Positions 13,301 through 23,993 of a stretch of DNA of 64,000 nt are shown here, piece by piece (position 1 is the first letter of the stretch; each line of letters begins with the position of its first letter). The stretch is from Talinum fruticosum. Taxonomy: Eukaryota; Streptophyta; Magnoliopsida; Caryophyllales; Talinaceae. Under the pieces are notes generated by a model that saw only the letters and a list, made by a program, of their open reading frames with translations, did no database searches and was not told the DNA's origin. The position numbers were made by a program, and so were the translations under genes. The stretch covers positions 1,984,001-2,048,000 of the forward strand of contig JAITYX010000083.1 of the NCBI GenBank assembly GCA_021018815.1. The letters run 5' to 3'.

Positions 13301-14440
13301 ATTCCTTCCCTGTGATGTAGAGATCATACTAAATATGCCTCTGTGTAGTTCGTGGCCTAATGATAAGCTTGTATGCCACTAAAATGCTAATGGGACCTTC
13401 TTGGTTTGATCGGCATAATATATGCTAACATATGACAAATGGTCCAGTAATGGATGCACTTTTAACCCTCAAAGGGATATTTAGAAATCTGTTTGGGGCC
13501 TTCATATCCCACCTCGAATCAAACTATTTGCTTGGCGTATGTGTCGAGGTATTATTCCGACTTGTGCTAACGTGAATAAACGCCTTGGTTCTGTTAGTAT
13601 GGCTTGTTCTATCTATGGGCATGTTGAGGAATCTGCCGTTCATGCCTTGTTGGAATGTCCATTAACGGTTCGAATATGGGAGAGTAGTGACTTTGAGCCT
13701 GAGTTATGGGCAGGTCGATTTAGATCCTTGAATGACTGTTTCACTATGGAGCAGGATAAGATATAGGTGGGGGCTTGCTTGGAGAATTCGTCGCTGTGTG
13801 CTGGGAAATTTGAAATGCTTGTAATCACTTCGTGTTCAAAAATCCAAGCCATGACGTATCCGTACTTAGCGGATGGGCGGTAGCATTTGTACGATGTTAT
13901 CGTGAAACCCATGCGAAGACTTTGGTGGTAAATGAATCGCGTGCAACACAATGGAAGCCCCCAATGCCAGATTTCTTGAGGCTGAATTTTGATGGTGGTA
14001 AAATAGGGGAATCAGGTTGGGGTTGGGGATTTATGCTGAGAAATCATGATGGGGATATTGTCCTTTCCGGAGTCACCGAAGGAGATGAATTTTTGGGCCC
14101 AACGGAAGAGGAAGCTCGAGTGTGTCTATTTGGACTGTCTTACGTTCATGAAGCGGAGTTCAAGGATATTATTATCGAAGGGGATTGTTTGCCTCTCATC
14201 CAATTACTCAAGCAAAATAAAGTTTTGGATAATTTCTTAGGTTTTTTCGTTAAAGACATTCTTAATTTGGCTCAATTATTTAATTTTATAGCTTGGTCTT
14301 TTGTTAAAAGGGGGTAATAGAGTCACTCATAATATGGCTCATTTACAACCTCTTAATTTTGATAAACGGGTGTGGGTGAATGAGGCCTTGAGAAATGCTA
14401 CAACCCGAGCCTCCGATAATATGTATGAGTTTCTCAATTC
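10355..14440 (+). pseudogene. LINE ORF2 (endonuclease, reverse transcriptase, zf-RVT, RNase H), disrupted
   Basis: The ATG at 10355 opens MSILCCNSRGLGDTQAVRNL, the start of a plant LINE EEP endonuclease. Reverse transcriptase follows: HKSPGPDGMNPFFYHKFW (~11682), IEFRPISLCNVVYKLISKV (~11870), and the catalytic box as LLFADDTVIFF (~12400). A zf-RVT region (IKLFAWRMCRGIIP, ~13520) and an RNase H domain (LRLNFDGGKIGESGWGWGF, ~13980, then EEEARVCLFGL and IIIEGDC) complete it. The frame changes many times, so no functional protein is expected. The intact-looking FADD box shows moderate rather than ancient decay. Confidence 0.85.
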
Positions 14441-14489
14441 AACATTACTCGTAACACCCCTTTATTATTAAAAACACATATCAAAAAGA

Positions 14490-15010
14490 CAATACGTATA
14501 TAAAAAAATTATCAAGTGTATTTTTGTAAGACAATGGCTCAAAGAGAAAGAAAAAAAGTAGTGGATCGTGAATTCGTCAAAATAAACTCAAATTTTAATT
14601 ACTTGAATATTGCTCCATTTGCCCAATGGGGGAAAAAAACGTTCATTAGTATTAGAGTGCTAGAAGTATTACTTGAATTATCTTACTACCTAACCAATCT
14701 TCCTACAACAACAATAAAAAAAACAACCATTTTAAACTTCTTATTTTCAACTTATCATAAGTACTTTTTCTTATTCTTTCAAAAAAATATTTTTTCTTGT
14801 TGAAATGGTAAGTACAAACAACATATTATTTACTATTGATTAGCACCAGTTACTACTGATCAACACCATCAACATTTTTCAGCAATTCAACACTGTTTAA
14901 CACTCATTAGCACTGGTCAGCAGTCACCAACACCAAATGAGCAATAAGAATTTATTATAATTTTAAAAAACAAGCCTTTCGATATAATCTTCTTTCATAC
15001 TAGAAAGCAT
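14490..15010 (+). repeat. Continuation of segmental duplication copy A beyond the LINE
   Basis: Matches 33765-34090: both contain TATAAAAAAATTATCAA, TTTTTGTAAGACAATGGCT, a run of CAGCA/CAACA-rich sequence and ATACTAGAAAGCATTAC. After this point copy A runs into the LTR element at 15203, while copy B runs into an AC/AT microsatellite. The ORF at 14516-14803 is low-complexity and not kept in copy B. Confidence 0.75.
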
Positions 15011-15202
15011 TACTTATATAAGAAAGGTAGGGATACTTTTTACTTGAATATTTTATAATCATATAACACTATAACATCGTATTTTGTTTTTGATGCACAA
15101 AAATTTACATAACCAATATCTCTAGTTAGATTTAACCTTAAATATCTAGTAATAAGAATAAGGCGGTTGAATTAATGGAGGATCACACAAGCACACACCC
15201 AC

Positions 15203-16590
15203 TGATAAACCTCGTTTTTGCCGGTTTTTAAGACATTATTTAATCCAATTCCATGATGATTTCAATGATATTTATTTAGTTTTGGGTTAGATTTTGCTCA
15301 TTTTCTCTATATCGTCACCTAAGCTCGTAAATCTCCTTATTTCAGGTTTTTGGGCTTAAATTCGAGAGATTCGAGACAAATTTGATGAAAAGCGACGAAG
15401 AGGAGAGTTCGGGCCCAAGAGGAGGCAAGGAAGAAGCCTAAAGCACATCAAAAGACCTTGCACGACCCCTGTGCGACTTTCGCACAGCCGTGCGAATCGT
15501 TCGAAAGCTGCTTGCATTTCGCACGGTACCTCAGTGCACATTTCGCACGGTACCACTGTGCACATTTCGCACAACCGTGCGAAGCGACCAGAGAGTAAAG
15601 CAATTTCGCAGGGTACCCCGTGCGACTTTCGCACGGCCGTGCGACTCACTGTTTCGGCGATTATTTAAGTTTCCTAATTGTATTTGTTGGAGGATTCTAT
15701 GCCATAATGTAGAGATTTAGCTAGGGTTTCGTGGGCAGCTCCGAGAGGAGACTCAAGAACACTCTTTATTGTTCATCTACTTCAAGTTTTTATGATTGAA
15801 TCGCATCAAACTTTTTATTCGGTAATCGTAATTTCTTCTCTTTATCTTTTCTTCATAATTTCTCTTTGTTTCTCTATGGCTATTTTCTCCAATCTTTGTC
15901 AATTGTTTAGTATCATGTTTAGGGGCTAATTTCTTTACTTAGGTTGGGATTGATCCCTATTATGCCTTGATAATCGTGAATTGAGTACCAATTGGGTTGT
16001 TCTATGCTTTTTAGGTTAGAATTCACTTCGTTCATCGCTCTTTCATTGATTGCCTCGAGAGAGGACTCATATGCTTTTATTAGGGTTTTGTGGAACATCG
16101 AAAGATGAAAACTTACCTAGAATGACGTTGTGAACGATTAGAACTTTGATATGAAAATAATTAAGGTTTTAATTGGGGGTTGTGAGATGCATTCATTGTA
16201 ATTTTGCCCTTTATTAATCCCATGAAAATAGGTGATTGGATTGTGCAAGATTAGTCTTTGACCTTCGAAAGTAGGCGAAGATAGGCTTAATTGGTGTCTC
16301 CCTCTTCTAAACTACTAGCATAGGCAAATCTCAAGCGGTATTCGATTCTGGTTTCAGGCATATTAGTGTGGATTAATCCCAATCTAAGGCTTTTTATTCA
16401 TCGGTTTCTCTTAGTTATTTTGTTATTAGTTGATCCAAAAACCAAATCATTGTCGAACTGAGTTTTTACCTAGATTAGAAAGTTTAGGTTAGCTTTGATA
16501 TTTGAAACACAACTCTCTGTGGACACGACCCGTGCTTGCCGGCTAGCTACAACTACGCCGTGCACTTGCGGTATTATATTTCTTTCAACA
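15203..16590 (+). repeat. 5' LTR of the LARD-like element
   Basis: Begins TGATAAACCTCG and ends TTTCTTTCAACA (TG...CA), 1388 bp, placed directly before the primer-binding site. At about 15470-15650 it carries repeated GCACGG/CCGTGC motifs spaced around GGTACC. No partner LTR was found in the window, so the left boundary rests on the TG dinucleotide and is less certain than the right. Confidence 0.65.
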
Positions 16591-16596
16591 AGTTTT

Positions 16597-16613
16597 TGGC
16601 GCCGTTGCCGGGA
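16597..16613 (+). promoter_or_regulatory. Primer-binding site complementary to tRNA-Asp
   Basis: TGGCGCCGTTGCCGGGA lies six bases after the LTR end. It is complementary to the 3' end of plant tRNA-Asp (…CCCGGCAACGGCGCCA), the usual primer of Athila-type elements. This is the strongest single sign that 15203-19957 is an LTR retroelement. Confidence 0.8.
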
Positions 16614-16687
16614 GTTGTTTCGTTTCAGTATTGGAGCTTACTTGAGCATTCTAGTTTAGGCATTTAATTGAAAATTCCAAAAAAAAA

Positions 16688-17923
16688 TAAAATTGAAAGC
16701 ATGTCTACTTATCATTATCCGCAAGTATGAGCATGAATTATTTTATCGGTATTTTGATCGACTTAATGCTTTTCTTGCTCTTTCCGGTAACTCGTTTGCA
16801 GAAATGGGGAGTATTGAATGTTGTCTGTGAGGGTGTGAATAGTGAAACCCGTGCTCTTTTAGAGTATTGGGATTTTTGTGCTAAAAGTGCTGATGCTGCT
16901 TGGGATTTACTTGAATGGATTGCTTGGGATACTTGTGAATTTGAAAAGGCATGTACTAATTCTGGATTTTCATGTCCCGACCCTTGTGCTTGTCATACTA
17001 GATCTTACATCCAATCCCCTTGTATTCCTGATCCTACCCCTCTTTGGTGTGAAAAGTGTAACTCTTCGATCATGATACTAGTTCTTGTCCTTATTATGAT
17101 ACTTTATCTCCTGAATGCTATGATAATTGTTATAAAATGATAAGGGCTATGAATGACCAAATTGAGCAACTTGCATGTCTTAATAAGATGAGGGAGCCTG
17201 ACCTATCACATGAAACCGATCTTAGTCTTGGTTCTGCTAAAATTGAGGCATTTTTCTATGATGATGACGATGATGCGTCCTCCTTTTCTTTAGAATCCAG
17301 ACTAGAGAAAGAGATTAACCCTCCTTTTACTACATTACCTACAGTTGCTCCATCCTTACCTAGTACACATAGGGATAATACTTGAGTCTGCCTTTGGTGT
17401 TGATGCTAGTTCGGATGATGAGGGTGATTTATATTGTGAATCGGAAGATGCTTTAGTTGAGGTGTTTGATCGGGAGACTCCTTTAGAGGAGTCATGTGAG
17501 GTGGTTGTGGTCGAGGCATCGCCTACTGGTCTTGATGCTGATGATCATGTGTCCCCCAACCCACTTACTTTGATCCCTGTTTCCCTATTTCTTCACTACC
17601 CTTCCCTCCCCGAGTATCATTTCTCCGAGCCCACTACCTTTGTGCTTTGTGATTCTGATTTAGATGTGGTCAATGAGAATTACTCGTCTAGCATACTTGA
17701 TGGGGATGTGGTTGACAACATTGTGTCCCTAGGAACCTTTGGAGGTTACATTCTTTCCTTTGACCCTTTTCATGTTTACCTAGAGGACATGCCTAGAAAA
17801 ATCATGTGGACTAGCTTCTTTGATCACTCGTTTGATTTTTCTAAGGCTTTTGATAAATTTAAGAGATCACTGAATATCACCGACATATTTGCTTGTTGTG
17901 TTCTCTTATTTACATTCATCTGA
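16688..17923 (+). pseudogene. Internal ORF of the LARD-like element, unknown function, frame-broken
   Basis: Reading across frames gives YYPQYEHELFYRYFDRLNAF, then ETRALLEYWDFCAKSADAAW and a Cys-rich stretch (CPDPCACHTRS, LWCEKC). Next come MNDQIEQLACLNKMREPDLS and a long acidic region rich in D, E and S (17137-17923). I know similar Cys-plus-acidic ORFs from other plant non-autonomous LTR elements, but their role is unknown. There are no reverse transcriptase, integrase or protease motifs. At least three frame changes are needed. Confidence 0.5.
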
Positions 17924-19957
17924 TTTTTGTGCTCACAAATTTGATAAGCTCCTTAGAGCTCGACAGCATCCGAGTTGGAGCTTGATCTTGAGATGAGGAG
18001 GAGTGGCTGATGCTCCTCGAGCCTTCTTAGTACTATTTTAGGAGGCATTAGTTTAGGTGCACCCGAGTACCTAACCTGGTATACCCTTCCCCTCTTTTTC
18101 TCGCATACTTCTTTCATTGGGGACAATGAATGACTCAAGCATGGGGGGTTCTTCATTTGCATTCATTGGCATTTGATTTGATTGTCTGCATGAGTTGAGA
18201 GAAATTTGGTGATTGTTGGATGATTCGAGGGTAGTTTAGATGCATATAGTTAGCAATGCATTCATGTAGTCGCATTAGTTTTTGTTTTCCTTATTTCCTT
18301 CCTGTTTCTTGCATATAGGACTAAGCATGAGCATATTAGTTAGGATTTTGCATTGTATATTATTTTTTTTCTTTTGATGTACTCACAAAAAGCGATACGA
18401 GGCGATGGGCATCCGTAAGCAATTGAGGTAACCACGTTCCACCCTTTCTTCGTTTCCTTTTACGTGAGTTTCTTTTAGTTAGTTTTCCTTGCTTTAAAAA
18501 AAAAACAAAAAGAGATAGTTTTGAAAACCCCTCTCGTGATGATGATGTGAATTGTGATAGTTGATCTTTGGGCGTGATTGTGTATGATTTGATTGCCCAT
18601 TCTTAGTAGAGACTTTGTGTGGAAATGAACTTGCGAATGAATTTGATTGTGATGTCTTGAGTTATTTGCCGGTGTCTTTGAGAATTAGTTTACATGATTG
18701 GTCAAACTTGAGCATGTGGTAAATCTTTGAGCTAGTTATTGACTTGTGGTGGACAAGCCCGTAAGACTTTGAGCCTTATAGACTAATTCATCAATTTTAG
18801 TCTCATGTTTCATTCTTTGTGTGACTTTTCCTTGATGCATACCTCTAGAACTTGCTCTGTTTCTCTTTGAGACCACACTTGGCATGTGCATTGTGTAATA
18901 TGATAGAGGCATTCATTTGTTTTCAAGCTACATGAGCCAAAAAGTTGTCCCATTTATTTATACCCTTTTGCTACCCCTTTGAGCCTTAACCTATTTCTTG
19001 GTACACCCGCATCTGCTTTACCCATGGCCTATATACATTTCCTATACCTAAGCCGGGTCTAGTGGAGCAATACTTTTTGGGTGGTTTTGGATTAAATGAT
19101 GGAGTGTTTCATTCAGTTTGTAGTTTTGATGCGGGGATCCATGTTGAAAAAAAAAATGATAAGTTCCCCTTTTAGACTCTTTTGGAATTGAGTAGTGTTT
19201 ATGATTCCCATGCCAATTATATCTATTCTTGAAAGTTTTGAATTGTTGAAAAAAAAATGAAAAAAAAAATGAAAAAGAAAAGAAAAAAAAAGGGTGAAGA
19301 AATAAGTGGTTGGCATGTGGAAAGTTCAAAAAGTTATATGCTCATTTCAAAAGTTGTTTTAAAGCATGTTGTGTTTAAAGAGGTGAATTGGGAGAAAGTT
19401 TTTAGTCATGTTTGGAAGTGTTTTTTGCTCCTTAGCTGTTAGGCCTCGGCTATCTAGCTCCACATATCCCAAATTGGTTCCCCTTTCTACCAATGAACCT
19501 TGGCCACGTTACAAGTTTTGAAAGACCTCTTAATTGCACTTGCATTTTTGCCTCTATTGTGGTGGAGAATGAGAATATGACCAAGCTTATGGTAGGTTGT
19601 GTTTTGGAAAGAGATATTGAGAGAAACCTCAAAAAGAAATTTCAAATGAGATGGAGTGATCCACATTTCCCAAAGTGAGGTTCCACCAGTCAAGCTAGTT
19701 CGCCATTTGTTTGAGGGCGTCATGAATGTTATTATAGTTCAATATGAGACAATTGTGCATTGCAACCAAGCATTGCAGTCATTGAAATTTTCAAGCAAGT
19801 TTTCATGGAAGTATGACACTTTGAATAGGTTGTCTTCGTGCATGGTCATCCCTATTGATTGAACTGTTAACTCGTCACCGAAGAGGGTGAGTGCGAGGTT
19901 TTAACTCCGGGATCGTTAATTGATAGTCTTGCTTGGGGACAAGCAAGAGCTAAGCAT
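17924..19957 (+). other. Non-coding internal part of the LARD-like element
   Basis: No credible ORF. T-rich and A-rich runs (about 18480 and 19250-19290) give short artefactual ORFs. It contains direct statements of retroelement 3' sequence (GGGGACAATGAATGACTCAA near 18120; a GCTTGGGG...GACAAGCAA block near 19931). Confidence 0.5.
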
Positions 19958-20418
19958 TATGGAACTCTAATTTCTATATCTAACACCTTAATTTATAAAT
20001 TATAAGATCCTAAACTTCAAACATACGTATGTAAAATACAAGTCGATTATAGTTTAGATTTTAGATCATTGACGACGACCGGGAGAATAGTTATGTGAGG
20101 TGGCGCAAATGGATGGAAAGATTGCTAAATCTATGCCATTGGATACATGATTTAGAGTTCATACTGGTGCACTAAAAGAAACTTCAAGGCTTCGAAATTG
20201 GTTGATAATCACCAATTGAAACCTCAATTTGAGCACATTCGAAGAAAATGTTTGGATGACTTCACACAGTCAAAAGGCAAAGGAGATTCGTTGGACTATT
20301 CCTTTCGATGAAAAGACTTGCAAAGTTTATGATTTCAAATTGGATTTTGGGATGAAAATAATATGGATTATAGGGCTATTAGAAGAAAGTGAACAATTTT
20401 TTTTCTTAATCATTAACA
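19958..20418. other. Unassigned intergenic DNA
   Basis: No gene or repeat that I can name. The ORF at 20229-20441 ends in low-complexity sequence and lacks recognisable features. Confidence 0.4.
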
Positions 20419-20630
20419 GTATAAATTTTAATTTTATTTAATACCAACAAAATATCATCGAATTAAAGAATTTTGACTCGATACGAGGAGAATATAACAA
20501 GTGAAGTTGCCAAATAAATAATCCTTCAACCTTACATGTCTTTTAGGTACAAGAATGCATATTATAACCTTAAAAATGTTGCCTCTTCAAATTAACTAAG
20601 ACAGACACAGTTGTACAATCAGGACACCTA
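20419..20630 (+). pseudogene. Degenerate remnant of NOL9 exon 9 with adjoining spacer
   Basis: 20545-20630 resembles the last NOL9 exon and its 3' flank (5960-6050): TTTTAGGTACAAGAATGCAT, then a diverged CCTCTTCAAATTAAC and GACACAGTTGTAC. The preceding 20419-20545 matches 27735-27865 (AATTTTGACTCGA..., CCTTACATGTCTTT). It is therefore a third, older trace of the same cassette. No open frame remains. Confidence 0.6.
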
Positions 20631-20639
20631 CACACTGTG

Positions 20640-21297
20640 GGAGTCACCCCCCCAGCTAAATAATAGTGGGAGTTTAGCCTTGATAAAAAAAATTATCTTA
20701 ACTACAGAAATTTAGATCTAGAAGTCAATTACAATTACAGATTTGCAACATGATAGCACGTGAATATTATATCACTCAATAAACTATATAAAAAGGAAAC
20801 TAACTGACGAGGATCAAGATACTTGTATATCAGGATGGCCGGAGAGAGAGGACCCAGGCTCTGAGGTTTGGTCTTTGAGTAACTAAGTGATACAGAAATC
20901 AAGTGAGTCCAATCTGATTTGAACCCTAGTCCATATACCATCTTTGAGGGACGTGGTTGTGAGTGCACTTTTGTGTAATTGAGTTATAGGCTCGAAGCCA
21001 AGGGGTAACTAAGCAATGTAAAAAATAAATCCATTAAATTTCATATAACAGAATCGATAATTATTAACACTCAAAAGTCCCAAACCGTCAAACATTGTAA
21101 AAATATAAAACTGTATGCTATATGTCCAATAGGGGTGCATATAATGTAATGTAACTAATATTTAAGTAATTCGTGATATTCTATTAATTAAGTTACATTA
21201 CTTTGCACAGTATCATATATAGCATTAGTGAGTAAGAATGAACAGCACACTGGTGTAACTGAAATAGGAACAGTATGTACCAGAGAAGTTGTATTCT
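20640..21297. other. Intergenic DNA, 3' flank of the family-2 gene
   Basis: AT-rich with no supported gene. The small ORF at 20735-20968 (-) has no recognisable domain. 21200-21297 is probably 3' untranslated sequence of the minus-strand gene that follows. Confidence 0.4.
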
Positions 21298-21999
21298 TCA
21301 TGACAACCCAAAAGCTGCGAGAAGAATAGCAGCAAGCCCAAGCATCGGGACAGGAATCCAGGCTGCGGGCAACTTCAGCACTGGAGCCAGCATGATGAGA
21401 AGTAGACCTTCCAAGCAAAGAAGGTTTCCACATCTCTGTAACCACTTGGAAACCACAGGGCGTTTTGCTTTCTGGTACATGCCGAAGATCATCAGAAGTG
21501 CTGCCACCCACTGAATGATGGCCGCAGCTACCTGGATCCAATAATAATGCTCCTCAGCTTTGTATAATCCCTGGACACCTATTGCCCCAAAGGAAATTGG
21601 GATGAGAATCTTTGATATGTTGGGCAACTCTACAATCTTCTTACCCTGTAATTTTCCAGGAGATGAACAAGGTTTATGGGTGGTGTATAAGCCTAATAAT
21701 GTCAACTCCTTGACAACTGCTGATTCATCCGGCAGCTGCAAGATCACTATCTTACAACTTTCAGCATCAGCAACACCCAAGGCAGTATGCTTTGGTTTTT
21801 GCCCAAGTGCTCCATCATTTAACTGCTGATCATGGTCATGTGGATTAATCTCAGGATTCAGGTTGTAATGTGCACTCTCAAAAGTCTCAGCTGATGCGGG
21901 TTCCTCCAAGTCTGTTGACTTGGAGTTTGCTTCCACCATCAGCTGGGTCATTGATGTTTTCTTTATCATTCCAGCCGGCAGCAAACTTTGCGATGCCAT
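21298..21999 (-). CDS. Putative membrane protein, family 2 (233 aa)
   Basis: I do not recognise the family. Intact single-exon ORF, starting MASQSLLPAGMIKK. The first ~120 residues are polar and probably disordered. The C-terminal ~110 residues hold three or four hydrophobic spans: about 132-145 (ILIPISFGAIGVQG), 155-172 (IQVAAAIIQWVAALLMIFGM), 190-207 (LLCLEGLLLIMLAPVLKL) and 214-232. A paralogue at 55910-56559 shares [MI]xGxYQxxKxPxVSxWxQRxGxxLCLxGL and LKLPxxxIPVP. The shared block spans the last two membrane segments and supports real coding. It is divergent from the ORF at 22717, with about 700 bp between. The N-terminal regions of the two paralogues do not align. Confidence 0.68.
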   Translation of the reverse strand: MASQSLLPAGMIKKTSMTQLMVEANSKSTDLEEPASAETFESAHYNLNPEINPHDHDQQLNDGALGQKPKHTALGVADAESCKIVILQLPDESAVVKELTLLGLYTTHKPCSSPGKLQGKKIVELPNISKILIPISFGAIGVQGLYKAEEHYYWIQVAAAIIQWVAALLMIFGMYQKAKRPVVSKWLQRCGNLLCLEGLLLIMLAPVLKLPAAWIPVPMLGLAAILLAAFGLS

Positions 22000-22167
22000 T
22001 AGCTATCAAGCAGTTCCTAAATATTGGTAGCTATGTCGTATAAATATGGGAAGCCGTTTTCCCCAAACTCATCAGACTCCCGACTTTCACTCACTTTGGC
22101 AATGGAATGAAACCAACTGAAAATGCCTCGATGACTTTGACCTTTCTTGTATTCCCGAACTCAATTT

Positions 22168-22311
22168 GCTGTGCATACCACTCATGCGAGCTGAAGTTTG
22201 ACCTGCATTTTTGGTTTTTTAACGAGCTCCTGTTGTGCTGCTGTGCGTACCACTCATGCAAGCTAGCGTCTGATCTGTCAACGTTTTTTGGAACTGGAGT
22301 TGCTGTGCTTA
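22168..22311 (+). repeat. Two-copy degenerate tandem repeat, ~72 bp
   Basis: GCTGTGCATACCACTCATGC at 22168 recurs as GCTGTGCGTACCACTCATGC at 22240, each followed by an AGCT...TGATCTG / TGACCTG and TTTTTGG block. It lies in the region between the divergent genes at 21298 and 22717. ORFs crossing it are accidental. Confidence 0.6.
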
Positions 22312-22716
22312 GCACTTATAATCTAGCCCAGTGGACATCCAATAAAATACGTTCTAGAATATATGGCCAGGTTTTTATTAATAAAGAATAATTGTAATAA
22401 AATGATTAAAAAGAAAACTTGTGAATATAGAATCTGGTGGAAATTTCCACGAAACAGAGGATTGAGAAAGATTCAAGACATTTTCAGCAACAAAGGGCCA
22501 TGGAAACTGGAAGATAGTGCTCCACAACTTTTCATGATATGGAAGAATAGGAAAGATTCCAACGAATTAAACAAAGGGCCTCCTGCTTGCAACACTTGAA
22601 TGAAAAGCATGGCCCGTTCAGATGTTTCAAGTTCCATCGTTTCAGTTTGTTTCAGGGCTTTGTAATTTGCCTCCTAACGCATTGCACTACAGTAAGATAC
22701 TACTAATTGACAAGGG

Positions 22717-23280
22717 ATGGCTGAAGAGGCGGTGCTCGGACTATTAGCTTCTCCCTCTCAACAAAATTCCGATTCGTTTTCAGAATCAAAAAACTATCTG
22801 GTTCCGTCTATTTTCAGGCGCTCGTTTGGGCCAAGCTTATCATATGTCTTCCGGAAGATTCCACCGGTGCTACCGGTGCTACCGGCACCACCGGCACCGG
22901 AGCCGGCATATAAGCCTGGCTGGGAAAGTTCTCCAAATTTCTATGAAGCTGAGCATAGAGATTTCTGCTTGAGGGGAAAGACAACTCAAGGGCTATCATC
23001 TTATCGCACTCTACATAGACTCAGCCGGGCCTGGAGTTCGTTAGCAAAATCACTGTGCTTCCGGGACGAACCATTTGAATATGAGGTTAGCTGGGGAAGT
23101 TTTTCAATTTTCCGGAAAACTGGGGATAGGAATATCTGCAGAAGCAACGAGAAGGAACGAGGGAAAATAATAATGCTAGTGAGACGGATGAAAGAGGAGG
23201 AAAAAGAGCATATTGGACAGGAGACATTAAAAATGAGACATCTGGGGAGTACAAAGAGCCGAAGGGAAGAAAAGTTTTAA
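22717..23280 (+). CDS. Hypothetical protein (187 aa), proline-rich segment near the N-terminus
   Basis: Not recognised. ORF starting MAEEAVLGLLASPSQQNSDS. Residues ~50-65 are Pro/Ala/Val-rich (PPVLPVLPAPPAPEP), encoded by CCGGTGCTACCGGTGCTACC-type repeats. The last ~50 residues are strongly basic and charged. No membrane span. It ends 14 bases before the next ORF on the same strand in a different frame, so both may sit on one transcript or only one may be real. Support is limited to length and open frame. Confidence 0.35.
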   Translation: MAEEAVLGLLASPSQQNSDSFSESKNYLVPSIFRRSFGPSLSYVFRKIPPVLPVLPAPPAPEPAYKPGWESSPNFYEAEHRDFCLRGKTTQGLSSYRTLHRLSRAWSSLAKSLCFRDEPFEYEVSWGSFSIFRKTGDRNICRSNEKERGKIIMLVRRMKEEEKEHIGQETLKMRHLGSTKSRREEKF

Positions 23281-23294
23281 TACCAAGGAGGCAA

Positions 23295-23633
23295 ATGGAG
23301 GATCATGAAGCTGGCATTCCTGCGGGGGCAGCTGCTGCTGATTCTTCTTTCAGCTTCCTCATGTCATTTATTCTAGCTGTTTCAAGCGCAATGCTCTGTC
23401 TCTTGCCATTGTTGTCAACTAACAAAAAATTCACAGAGAGTCTCATAACAGTGAGAATGTTGGCAGGCGCCCTCATGGTGGCAGCTATCACTTCCCTGCT
23501 TGCTCTGGATACAATACCCAAGAGGCCCATATTTGCTTGGTGCTGTGGATTCCTTGCCATTCTCTCCAGCCTCTTTGCTGTTGCTCTGTTCCTCCCTGCC
23601 TTCCTCCTTGGGGCCATGTTCGCTCTCATATGA
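23295..23633 (+). CDS. Small membrane protein (112 aa), unknown family
   Basis: MEDHEAGIPAGAAAADSSFS is followed by three clear hydrophobic segments at about residues 20-40, 54-71 and 80-110, with short basic loops (NKKF, PKRP). The hydrophobic pattern and compact size look like a genuine small integral membrane protein. It does not align with family 1 or family 2. A likely 3' end follows: a polyadenylation-like AATAAA lies near 23745. Confidence 0.5.
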   Translation: MEDHEAGIPAGAAAADSSFSFLMSFILAVSSAMLCLLPLLSTNKKFTESLITVRMLAGALMVAAITSLLALDTIPKRPIFAWCCGFLAILSSLFAVALFLPAFLLGAMFALI

Positions 23634-23993
23634 CCTACTGCCTATTGGCCAAACCGTGGCCCCGTGAGATACTTCAGCAAACCTTAATCAGTTTGTCACT
23701 ATTGTAATTTATGGCTCTACGTATGACCTAAAGCCTACAGGCTGAATAAATTTCATGTGATCTATTTCTTTTTCTTGTTCCTGGCTTGATGTTCTGAGTG
23801 TTATATGTATTCTATCCAGTGTTCTGGGTATTGTAATGAACTGCAAAAACAATTCTGTCTTGTTCTTATATTGTGCATGTTATCTTGCAAATTGTTCTTA
23901 TAGTCATCCACTCTACATCTAGAACTGCATATGGGCTTACTACATACAACCCTTAGGGAGCATTTCTCACAATTCATAGCCAATACTCAACAG

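Larger units (their letters stand above)
9079..14478 (+). mobile_element. Non-LTR retrotransposon (plant L1-type LINE), near full length, decayed
   Basis: About 5.4 kb. It is flanked by a direct repeat, TATCAAAAAGTCAACA (9063-9078) and TATCAAAAAGACAATA (14479-14494), as expected for target-site duplications. The order is 5' leader, ORF1, ORF2 (endonuclease, reverse transcriptase, zf-RVT, RNase H) and a short A-rich end at about 14465-14478. The duplicated copy B lacks it, so it probably inserted into copy A after the segmental duplication. Many frameshifts and stops show that it is dead. Confidence 0.88.
15203..19957 (+). mobile_element. Large non-autonomous LTR retroelement (LARD-like), 3' LTR missing
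   Basis: A 5' LTR (15203-16590) is followed by a tRNA-Asp-type primer site and about 3.4 kb of internal DNA with no recognisable gag-pol. The internal part has an acidic ORF in broken frames and then long non-coding sequence with GGGGACAATGAATGACTCAA at about 18120. Near the right end GCTTGGGGACAAGCAAGAGC (about 19931) resembles the sequence just before the 3' LTR in plant Athila-like elements. No second copy of the LTR follows; homology appears cut at about 19957. Classification as an Athila-related LARD is inference. Confidence 0.72.
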
